A stretch of 13,675 nucleotides of DNA from Clostridia bacterium. GTDB lineage: Bacteria > Bacillota_A > Clostridia > Oscillospirales > Acutalibacteraceae. Below are positions 7,766-13,675 of the stretch, piece by piece. The stretch is from NCBI GenBank assembly GCA_009930155.1, contig RZYX01000046.1, forward strand, positions 1-13,675, written 5' to 3'. Position 1 is the first letter of the stretch. Each line of letters opens with the position of its first letter. Under the pieces are notes generated by a model. It was not told the origin of the DNA. It saw only the letters and a list, made by a program, of their open reading frames with translations, and did not search any database. Made by a program: the position numbers and the translations under genes.

Positions 7766-8526
7766 TGAAAAATATTTTTGACTCCCATGCACATTACGAT
7801 GACGAATCATTTGACAATGACCGTGAGCAAGTTTTAAACAGTTTGTTTAATGGCAGCGTTTGCGGAATTATCAACTGCGGTGTAGATATTAAAACATCTA
7901 TACTTTCACTTGAACTTGCAAAAAAGTATGACGGAATATATGCCGCCTGTGGCATTCATCCACAAGAAGCATCTGATGCAAAAGATGATTGTTTTGATAA
8001 GCTTTATGAGCTTTTAAAAGAACCTAAGGTTGTTGCTGTTGGTGAAATTGGGCTTGATTATCACTATGATTTCTCGCCACGAGATATACAAATCAAGGTT
8101 TTAGAAAAGCAATTGCAAATTGCAAATGAGCTTGATATGCCCGTTATTATCCATGATAGAGAATCACACGAGGATATTTTAAATTTGCTTAAACAATACA
8201 AACCAAAAGGCGTTGTTCATTGCTTTTCTGGAAGTGTTGAAATGGCAAACGAGATTTTAAAGCTTGGTATGTATATTGGTCTTGGTGGTGCAGTAACTTT
8301 TAAAAACGCAAAAAAGCCCGTGCAAGTCGCACAGGTTATTCCAATCGATAGATTGCTTTTAGAAACTGACGCACCGTATATGACACCCGTACCTTTTCGG
8401 GGTACTCGTTGCACCTCTGATCTTATCTCTTTCACGGCTGAAAAGATTGCACAGATTCGTGAAATTACAGCTGACGAATTACTTGCTCAAACCATTATAA
8501 ATACAAAATCACTATTTAATATTTAA
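7765..8526 (+). CDS. tatD: TatD family metal-dependent hydrolase / DNase
   Basis: A 253-residue amidohydrolase-fold protein of normal family length. Members bind two divalent metals, and characterised TatD proteins have 3'-5' exonuclease or deoxyribonuclease activity linked to DNA repair and RNA quality control. Metal ligands are visible: H8 and H10 in DSHAHYD, E94 in VGEIGLDYHYD, H130 in VIIHDRES, the histidine at 152 in VHCFSG, and D202 in LETDAPYMTP. The ATG at 7765-7767 overlaps the last base of the metG stop. No strong ribosome binding site is present (only GGAG further upstream), which fits re-initiation after metG. In many Firmicutes rnmV and ksgA follow, but here an intrinsic terminator comes directly after the stop. 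Confidence 0.95.
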   Translation: MKNIFDSHAHYDDESFDNDREQVLNSLFNGSVCGIINCGVDIKTSILSLELAKKYDGIYAACGIHPQEASDAKDDCFDKLYELLKEPKVVAVGEIGLDYHYDFSPRDIQIKVLEKQLQIANELDMPVIIHDRESHEDILNLLKQYKPKGVVHCFSGSVEMANEILKLGMYIGLGGAVTFKNAKKPVQVAQVIPIDRLLLETDAPYMTPVPFRGTRCTSDLISFTAEKIAQIREITADELLAQTIINTKSLFNI

Positions 8527-8530
8527 CTTT

Positions 8531-8564
8531 TAAAGTCATCCATTCGGGTGGCTTTATTTTTTTT
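8531..8564 (+). terminator. Intrinsic terminator after tatD
   Basis: TAAAGTCATCC (8531-8541) pairs with GGGTGGCTTTA (8546-8556) through eleven pairs, two of them G-T, with a four-base loop ATTC, followed by eight T residues at 8557-8564. It begins five bases after the tatD stop. On the other strand the stem is followed by AAAAG rather than a T-run, so it acts in the plus direction only. Confidence 0.9.
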
Positions 8565-8627
8565 GATATGTAACACCGCCCATTTTACTAGGCAGTGCTA
8601 TTATTCTAAAAAAGATTATAAGTGCTT

Positions 8628-8993
8628 TTAGTGTCTATAACCTCTTCCTGATATTTGCATTGATTTTATCTTTATGCTCACTTTCTTATATTGCTGTGTT
8701 AAAGGTAAATTTGTTTGCACCGTTCCCAATGCAACAGCCGTCCTCACTACGCTTCCCTCACGCTCTATAAACTCAAGTGCAACCTTTGGATTTGCCTCTA
8801 ATAATCTCATGTTTTCGCTACTTAAACTGTCTTTGAGAGTAAAAACAAAATTATCTCCATCTTGCCTAAAAGTATAATGCATTGGCAAAGTGTATTGCTT
8901 GCCATCGTTTTCAATCCTAAGATTACAAATATTCAAATTAATTAAAACCTGTTTTGTTTGCTCATAACTGAGCCTTTCGTATTTATAATTCAC
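8628..8993 (-). CDS. Small split-barrel flavin-binding-like protein (pyridoxamine 5'-phosphate oxidase fold)
   Basis: A 121-residue protein that resembles the NimA/flavin-nucleotide-binding branch of the pyridoxamine-phosphate-oxidase-like split barrels. The pattern is a short N-terminal helix, a strand ending in GKQYTLPMHYTF (31-42), then an FVFTL strand, a helix with the family-like LLEANPKVALEF (64-75), and closing strands with VALGTVQTN. These are the usual positions for FMN or haem contact, but I cannot name the cofactor or substrate. It is shorter than typical Nim proteins, which carry about 30 more C-terminal residues. The start is GTG at 8991-8993 with only a weak GTGAG nearby. No better start exists before residue 38. 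It stands alone, convergent with tatD and downstream of the clpC operon, and may be a stress-related flavoprotein by position only. Confidence 0.6.
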   Translation of the reverse strand: MNYKYERLSYEQTKQVLINLNICNLRIENDGKQYTLPMHYTFRQDGDNFVFTLKDSLSSENMRLLEANPKVALEFIEREGSVVRTAVALGTVQTNLPLTQQYKKVSIKIKSMQISGRGYRH

Positions 8994-9019
8994 AGTCTCA
9001 CTTTCTTTTTAATATTTAT

Positions 9020-9045
9020 TTACTTAAAGAGTAATTCTTAAGTAA
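9020..9045. repeat. Perfect inverted repeat TTACTTAA-N10-TTAAGTAA
   Basis: TTACTTAA at 9020-9027 and TTAAGTAA at 9038-9045 are exact reverse complements separated by ten bases, 27 to 52 bases upstream of the GTG of the small flavin-binding-like gene. The spacing and the AT-rich arms look like a dimeric repressor's operator or a leader hairpin. No T-run follows on the minus strand, so a terminator is unlikely. I find no convincing -35/-10 pair for that gene in 8994-9145. Confidence 0.45.
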
Positions 9046-9145
9046 GATTTTATATAATTATTGAGAACAAAACAGGAGAAACACTACACTAATATTGTAT
9101 GAAGCTTGGGCATATTAGGCTACATATACATAAGATATATAGCAC

Positions 9146-9206
9146 AAAAGATACACCCCAAATGCTGATTAGTACAATACTAAAAACCAAAAGGGATGTA
9201 TCTTTT
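9146..9206 (-). terminator. Two-tier hairpin, probable terminator of the ctsR-clpC operon
   Basis: On the minus strand AAAAGATACATCCC (9206-9193) pairs with GGGGTGTATCTTTT (9159-9146) over 14 positions, 13 Watson-Crick and one G-U. In the plus direction that last pair is a C-A mismatch, so the structure favours minus-strand RNA. The 33-base loop holds a second perfect hairpin, TTAGTA-TTG-TACTAA (9183-9169). It begins 13 bases after the clpC stop. The U tract is only four bases and is partly used in the stem, which is typical of A-tract/U-tract clostridial terminators but makes the call less than certain. Confidence 0.65.
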
Positions 9207-9219
9207 TAAAAAACTATTT

Positions 9220-11679
9220 TCAATTTTTTACTAATATTTCGACTTCGTTTTCTTTAATATCACATACATATGACTTATTTGATTCTATTTTACCCTCCAA
9301 CATCTGTTCAGAAAGTTTATCCTCAATTTGTGACTGGATTGCTCTGCGAAGTGGACGAGCACCATAAACAGGGTCAAATCCTGCATCTGCTATTTTTTCT
9401 GCAACTGTATCGGTAAATTCAATGTCGATATTCATCGTCTTTATCCTTTCGGATAAGGTTTTAAGCATTCTGCGTGCTATTTCGCTTATATCTTCCTTTT
9501 TTAGCTGATGAAATACAATTACATCATCAACTCTGTTTAAAAACTCAGGACGAAAAGCCTTTTTAAGTTCCCCCATCACTGACTCTCTTATTCTTGTTTC
9601 ACTTAACATAAAACCATCAGAATCATTGGAAAAACCAAGATTTCCCTTTTGTGTTGAAATGAGCTTTGCGCCTACATTTGATGTCATTATAATAATGCAA
9701 TTTTTGAAATCCACTCGCCTACCCTGTGCATCTGTCAAAATACCGTCTTCAAGAATTTGAAGAAGCATATTAAATATATCAGGATGAGCCTTTTCAATCT
9801 CATCAAACAACAATACTGAATATGGTCTACGCCTTACCTTTTCTGTCAGCTGTCCACCCTCTTCATAGCCAATATATCCAGGAGGTGACCCAACAAGCCT
9901 TGAAACCGTGTGCTTTTCCATATACTCTGACATATCAAGCCTTATCATTGCGTTTTCGTCACCAAACATTGAGTTTGAAAGAGTTTTGCAAAGCTCTGTT
10001 TTGCCTACGCCTGTCGGCCCTAAAAATATAAATGAACCAACTGGTCTTTTGGGGTCTTTTAACCCTACTCTGCCACGGCGAATCGCCTTTGACACAGCCT
10101 TTACCGCTTCATTTTGACCAACTATTCTACTATGAAGTTCCTGCTCCATATTAAGCAATCTTTCGCTCTCTTCTTGCGTTAGTTGAGACACAGGTATACC
10201 CGTCCAGCTAGACACAATTTGTGCAATTTCCTGAGGCGTCACTTCACCAGTTGAGTGAGAACTACTTTCACGCCAACTTGCTTTTTGTGTGCCAAGCTTT
10301 TCTGTTAACTGTTTTTCCTCATCACGCAACTTTGCAGCACGCTCAAACTCCTGCATATTAACTGCCGTAGACTTCTCTTGCGACACCTCTTTTATTCTGT
10401 CCTCAAGCTCCTTTAAATCGGGCGGAGCTGTGTATGCACGAAGCCTTACCCTTGATGCTGATTCATCAATCAAATCTATCGCCTTATCAGGTAAAAATCT
10501 ATCACCTATATAGCGTGCAGACATTTCAACGGCAGCAACAATGGCATCATCTGTAATCTTTACCTTATGATGTGCTTCATACTTATCACGAAGACCTTTT
10601 AATATGTCTATTGCCTGTTCTTGAGTTGGTTCACCAACAACAATAGGCTGAAATCTACGCTCAAGAGCTGCATCTTTTTCTATGTGCTTTCTGTACTCTT
10701 CAATAGTAGTTGCACCAATCACCTGCATTTCTCCTCTTGCAAGCGACGGTTTAAGGATGTTTGCGGCATCAACCGCACCTTCTGCTGAACCTGCACCTAT
10801 AATTGTATGAAGCTCATCAATGAACAGGATAACATCGCCCGCATTCCTAACCTCTTCAATTGCGGTTTTAATGCGTTCTTCAAAATCACCTCTATATTTT
10901 GTACCCGCAACCATTCCCGTAAGGTCAAGAGTAATTATACGCTTGTTTCTTAAAAGTTCTGGCACTTCGCCACTTACAATTTTAAGAGCAAGACCCTCTG
11001 CTATTGCAGTTTTACCTACACCAGGCTCACCAATAAGGCATGGATTATTTTTTGTGCGTCTGCTTAAAATTTGAATAACCCTTTCAATTTCTGTCTGTCT
11101 GCCTATTACGGGGTCTATTTTATTTTGTTTTGCCATTTTTGTAAGGTCTCTGCCAAACTGTTCAAGGGTTGGTGTTGTGCTTTTGCCATTTTGATTTGCA
11201 CTACCACTGCTTGGCTTTACTGCACTGTTTTGTATAGGTGTGCCACCAACAACATAATTAATTTGATTAAAAAGGTCATTAGGATTTATCCCAAGCTGAG
11301 TCATCAAATCTGTTGCGCAACAATCACTTTCATTAATTATAGCCATTAACAAATGCTCTGTTCCTACATAACTGTTACCCTGCATACCTGCATGTGCAAT
11401 TGCAAGTTCTACAATATGTTTACAGCGTGGTGTGAAATCTGCGGGCGTAAGCACTGTTGGTATTCCAATCCCTATTACATTTTTCAAAAGATTTTGCATC
11501 TGCTCTTTTGTTACTCCTTTGCCTGAAAGCACCGCACCTGCAACTGTACTATTGTCCCCAAGCAAGCTTGCAAAAAGATGTTCGCTTCCGATGTATGCGT
11601 GCCCCATATCTTCTGCAATCTCTATGGCTCTGTTAAGTGCTATATTTGCTTTTTCTGTGAATCCCGTAAACTTATACAT
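9220..11679 (-). CDS. clpC: ClpC, Hsp100 ATPase / unfoldase of the ClpCP protease
   Basis: An 819-residue Hsp100 ring ATPase that unfolds proteins and feeds them to ClpP. Two N-terminal repeats come first, each with a (S/T)EH motif: E33 and E108 match the glutamates that bind phosphoarginine in Bacillus ClpC. The first AAA+ module has Walker A GEPGVGKT (217-224) and Walker B VILFIDE (283-289). A UVR/middle domain follows (about 422-460). The second module has GPTGVGKT (554-561), VLLFDEIE (622-629) and the ClpP-docking LGF at 681-683, with the sensor-2 GARPLRR near 773-779. The ATG at 11677-11679 is chosen over TTG at 11683-11685 because AAAGGGGG sits nine bases before the ATG but only three before the TTG. 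It is the last gene of ctsR-mcsA-mcsB-clpC and is followed by the hairpin at 9146-9206. The usual radA or disA neighbours do not follow. Confidence 0.97.
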   Translation of the reverse strand: MYKFTGFTEKANIALNRAIEIAEDMGHAYIGSEHLFASLLGDNSTVAGAVLSGKGVTKEQMQNLLKNVIGIGIPTVLTPADFTPRCKHIVELAIAHAGMQGNSYVGTEHLLMAIINESDCCATDLMTQLGINPNDLFNQINYVVGGTPIQNSAVKPSSGSANQNGKSTTPTLEQFGRDLTKMAKQNKIDPVIGRQTEIERVIQILSRRTKNNPCLIGEPGVGKTAIAEGLALKIVSGEVPELLRNKRIITLDLTGMVAGTKYRGDFEERIKTAIEEVRNAGDVILFIDELHTIIGAGSAEGAVDAANILKPSLARGEMQVIGATTIEEYRKHIEKDAALERRFQPIVVGEPTQEQAIDILKGLRDKYEAHHKVKITDDAIVAAVEMSARYIGDRFLPDKAIDLIDESASRVRLRAYTAPPDLKELEDRIKEVSQEKSTAVNMQEFERAAKLRDEEKQLTEKLGTQKASWRESSSHSTGEVTPQEIAQIVSSWTGIPVSQLTQEESERLLNMEQELHSRIVGQNEAVKAVSKAIRRGRVGLKDPKRPVGSFIFLGPTGVGKTELCKTLSNSMFGDENAMIRLDMSEYMEKHTVSRLVGSPPGYIGYEEGGQLTEKVRRRPYSVLLFDEIEKAHPDIFNMLLQILEDGILTDAQGRRVDFKNCIIIMTSNVGAKLISTQKGNLGFSNDSDGFMLSETRIRESVMGELKKAFRPEFLNRVDDVIVFHQLKKEDISEIARRMLKTLSERIKTMNIDIEFTDTVAEKIADAGFDPVYGARPLRRAIQSQIEDKLSEQMLEGKIESNKSYVCDIKENEVEILVKN

Positions 11680-11688
11680 AGTCAATTT

Positions 11689-11696
11689 CCCCCTTT
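11689..11696 (-). promoter_or_regulatory. Ribosome binding site deciding the clpC start
   Basis: AAAGGGGG on the minus strand lies nine bases before ATG at 11677-11679 and three bases before an in-frame TTG at 11683-11685. The longer spacing is the workable one, so the ATG is preferred. Confidence 0.65.
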
Positions 11697-11730
11697 GCTA
11701 CGGTGTTTTATTGATTTTTGCCCTTTGTTT

Positions 11731-12738
11731 TTACCCGAATATTTGCCTTGCCTTTTCTGCCCTTATTGCATCACGCTGTTGTCTGTCAAGCCTTATGCCT
11801 TTACTTGCATTTATTGTGGCAGGCTGCATGGTTATTATAAGCTCATTCATCTTTTCTATTGGTACATTTATTACGCCACTCGATGCAGCAATTCTAACAT
11901 TTGAAATGTTTTGTAAAAGCTCATCAGAGCTTAATATACGGGCATTTTGTAAAATTCCATAAGAACGCCAAAACATATCTTGATACCTCAAGTCTTTTAG
12001 TAGTTCATCTCTTTGTGTTCGTTCTTGCTCTACTATTTGCATTGCAATTGAGCTAAGATTTTCTATCGCCGATTTCTCTGAAATGCCCAATGTAACCTGA
12101 TTGCTAAGCATATATACATTGCTTTTAGGGCTACTTATGTCGCCATAAACTCCAGTCAAATTAAGCCCAAGCTTTGATACCGTTACCGAAAGTTTTGAAA
12201 TTTGGCCACTCGCTGTAAGTGCTGGCAAATGCAAAAGTACCGACGCTTTCATAGCTGTTCCTATATTTGTCGGACATTGTGTTAAATACCCCATTTTTTT
12301 ATCAAATGCAAATTGCAATTCCCTATCAAGGACAGTATCAATCTCATCTATAAAGCTATATACCTTGTCAAGCTCTAAACCAGAAAGCATTCCCTGTATT
12401 TTAATATGGTCATCTTCGCACAACATTATACTTATACTTTCATCTTCTTGTAACAATAATGCTCTGCCTTCAGAGTAACTTACAAACTCAGCACTTACCA
12501 AAACTCTTTCTGCAAGTGAAATTGCTTCATCTTGTGTAAGTTCATTCATTTTTATATACTGAAATCTCTTTGGGAATAAATTTTCTAATGATTTTTTAAC
12601 CTCTTGGCAAACTTCAATCTTATCATCTGTATTAAGCCTCGATGTAAAAGGATATTTTGCTATGTTTCTTGAAAGACTTACTCTAGTACCTATTACGACA
12701 TCTATGTTACTTCCTGATTTTTCATACCACTTACTCAT
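11731..12738 (-). CDS. mcsB: McsB-like protein arginine kinase, probably catalytically altered
   Basis: A 335-residue member of the McsB/phosphagen kinase family, slightly shorter than the usual 350-363. McsB phosphorylates arginines on proteins to mark them for ClpCP and also inactivates CtsR. Family landmarks are clear: GTRVSLSRN (17-25), CEDDHIKIQ (107-115), CPTNIGTAMKASV (155-167, with the family cysteine C155), SNQVTLG (212-218), and the C-terminal RDAIRA (322-327), the phosphoarginine-binding RDxxRA motif. Compared with McsB and arginine kinase as I remember them, the five ATP-binding arginines appear as R19, S21, K113, K164 and T195. The two catalytic glutamates appear as D109 and D200. 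So the fold and allosteric site are kept while the active site has drifted. The ATG overlaps the mcsA stop by eight bases, with GAGGAG upstream. It may be a weak kinase, a kinase with changed chemistry, or a ClpC adaptor without kinase activity. Confidence 0.9.
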   Translation of the reverse strand: MSKWYEKSGSNIDVVIGTRVSLSRNIAKYPFTSRLNTDDKIEVCQEVKKSLENLFPKRFQYIKMNELTQDEAISLAERVLVSAEFVSYSEGRALLLQEDESISIMLCEDDHIKIQGMLSGLELDKVYSFIDEIDTVLDRELQFAFDKKMGYLTQCPTNIGTAMKASVLLHLPALTASGQISKLSVTVSKLGLNLTGVYGDISSPKSNVYMLSNQVTLGISEKSAIENLSSIAMQIVEQERTQRDELLKDLRYQDMFWRSYGILQNARILSSDELLQNISNVRIAASSGVINVPIEKMNELIITMQPATINASKGIRLDRQQRDAIRAEKARQIFG

Positions 12739-13246
12739 TATTCTGCTCCTCGCTTTCTAATTCTTTTATCTTGTCACGAAGTATTGCAGATTGCTCATAA
12801 TTTTGCTCTTTTACTGTTTTTTCAAGTTCTTTTTTAAGCATATCTATTTTGCTTATTTGTTTATCAGTCTCACCCATTAAAGCGCCTACTTTTCCTACAT
12901 GATTTGCTTTTCCATGAATTCTTTGTAATGAAGGTAAAAGCCTATCATAAAAAGTTGAATAACAATCAGCACAGCCTATCATGCCACTCCTTACAATATC
13001 TTCAAAGGAATTTCCACACTTTTCACATCTTACTGTTTTTGACGAAGTGCCAATTGCAATAGGAAAATCTGCAAGAAAGTTTGCAAACATATTTCCAACA
13101 TTAAAAAATCCAAAGTCGGTGAACAAATCGCCATACCCCATATTTTCTGCACAACTTGAGCAAAGATTCATCTCTTCTTTATCACCGTTAACTATTCTTT
13201 TTATATGAGTTGTTGCCTCGTTTTTACCACAATTTTGACATAACAT
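12731..13246 (-). CDS. mcsA: McsA, zinc-binding activator of McsB
   Basis: A 171-residue partner of McsB. In Bacillus it activates the arginine kinase and helps link it to CtsR and ClpC. Four CxxC pairs, C3/C6, C29/C32, C74/C77 and C92/C95, form two zinc-binding units, as in known McsA. The C-terminus (about 131-165) is a UVR domain with the pattern MLKKELEKTVKEQNYEQSA, the same kind of coiled segment found in ClpC and UvrB. The N-terminus is a typical MLCQNCGKNEATTH. The start ATG at 13244-13246 has a perfect AAGGAGG whose first bases belong to the ctsR stop codon. The gene begins 12 bases after ctsR and overlaps mcsB by eight bases, so the three are probably made together. Confidence 0.95.
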   Translation of the reverse strand: MLCQNCGKNEATTHIKRIVNGDKEEMNLCSSCAENMGYGDLFTDFGFFNVGNMFANFLADFPIAIGTSSKTVRCEKCGNSFEDIVRSGMIGCADCYSTFYDRLLPSLQRIHGKANHVGKVGALMGETDKQISKIDMLKKELEKTVKEQNYEQSAILRDKIKELESEEQNNE

Positions 13247-13258
13247 AATAAATCCTCC

Positions 13259-13675
13259 TTACATTTCCGCCAATAAAATTTGTTTAAATATAGCGGCTCT
13301 TATTTTATCTTTTTGTTCTGGTATACTTTGCTTTAAACTAATATCTGACACAGCCGCCAACACAAGCTTTGCATCATGTGCATCAAGAATTTCTTGATAG
13401 GTCAAATTATAGATATGTGCACGGCAAGTTTTATCATCTAGCTCTTCTCCTATATTATTAATAACATGCATTAAACTTGCACCATTTGCATATTTTGCTC
13501 TGGTTATTCTTATATAGCCCCCGCCACCTCTGCGACTTTCGACTATATATCCATGCTCTGGTGTAAATCTTGATGATATTACATAGTTTATCTGGCTTGG
13601 AACGCACCCTACTCTCTGTGCCAATTCATTACGCTGAATTTCCGTTTTGCCTTCATCTTCAAGCATATCCATGAT
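13259..13675 (-). CDS. ctsR: CtsR, class III heat-shock repressor (5' end cut by window edge)
   Basis: Partial: 138 residues are visible and the frame is still open at the last base (ATC, isoleucine, before MDMLEDEG). By comparison with family members about 12 N-terminal residues, of the form MxxISDIIExYI, are missing, so the ATG at 13670-13672 is not the true start. CtsR binds tandem GGTCAAA heptads as a dimer and represses clp genes until heat changes its wing. The winged helix-turn-helix is seen in NELAQRVGCVPSQINYVISSRF, and the heat-sensing glycine loop is intact in SRRGGGGYIRI (about 47-57). A helical C-terminal domain ends in FKQILLAEM. It is the first gene of the operon. Its operator and promoter should lie beyond 13675 and are not visible. 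Confidence 0.95.
   Translation of the reverse strand: MMDMLEDEGKTEIQRNELAQRVGCVPSQINYVISSRFTPEHGYIVESRRGGGGYIRITRAKYANGASLMHVINNIGEELDDKTCRAHIYNLTYQEILDAHDAKLVLAAVSDISLKQSIPEQKDKIRAAIFKQILLAEM

Noticed and set aside
9099..9209. A 36-codon plus-strand reading frame (ATG at 9099) across the clpC-downstream gap
   Set aside because: The nearest AGGAGA is about 20 bases upstream, too far, and most of the frame lies over the hairpin at 9146-9206. No recognisable protein features.
1921..10115. TTTGACC matches to the CtsR heptad inside rimI and clpC
   Set aside because: They are single heptads within coding sequence and are not in the tandem arrangement CtsR needs.
11432..11962. A 176-codon open frame on the plus strand across the clpC-mcsB junction
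   Set aside because: It is antisense to two clearly conserved genes, and its hydrophobic leucine- and cysteine-rich composition is what the reverse complement of such genes gives.

Overview
The window looks like chromosomal DNA of a low-GC Gram-positive bacterium, most likely a member of the Clostridia. The reasons are the AT-rich sequence, strong AGGAGG-type ribosome binding sites, frequent TTG starts, a ctsR-mcsA-mcsB-clpC operon, a PolA with a decayed proofreading domain, and a metG-tatD pair. I saw no tRNA, rRNA, CRISPR array, insertion sequence or phage gene. Almost everything is housekeeping, and genes fill the window except for four short gaps.

Layout: (1) 1-4603, minus strand: polA -> rimI -> tsaD -> rmlB (rmlB runs off the left edge), tightly packed and probably one transcript. 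(2) 4604-4748: a divergent control region in which the polA promoter and the dus promoter appear to share one palindromic -35 hexamer. (3) 4749-8526, plus strand: dus, metG and tatD, ended by a clear intrinsic terminator at 8531-8564. (4) 8628-8990s, minus strand: a small split-barrel flavin-binding-like protein, with a perfect inverted repeat in its upstream region. (5) 9146-9206: a two-tier hairpin that probably terminates the next operon. (6) 9220-13675, minus strand: ctsR (5' end cut by the window edge) -> mcsA -> mcsB -> clpC, the class III heat-shock and arginine-phosphorylation protein quality-control operon.

How the genes work together: CtsR represses the operon and is relieved by heat. 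McsA and McsB normally mark proteins with phosphoarginine, and ClpC (with ClpP encoded elsewhere) recognises and unfolds them. The tRNA-related genes (tsaD for t6A37, dus for dihydrouridine, metG for methionyl-tRNA) sit on both sides of the polA/dus divergent promoter. RimI acetylates ribosomal protein S18.

The most interesting point is McsB. Its fold motifs and C-terminal phosphoarginine-binding motif are intact. However, four of the five ATP-binding arginines of the phosphagen-kinase family are replaced, and both catalytic glutamates are aspartates. The partner genes look normal. This suggests a McsB that has lost or changed its kinase activity inside an otherwise standard stress operon. 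Residue comparisons to other species are from memory of family sequences and need an alignment to confirm. No wholly new system was identified.
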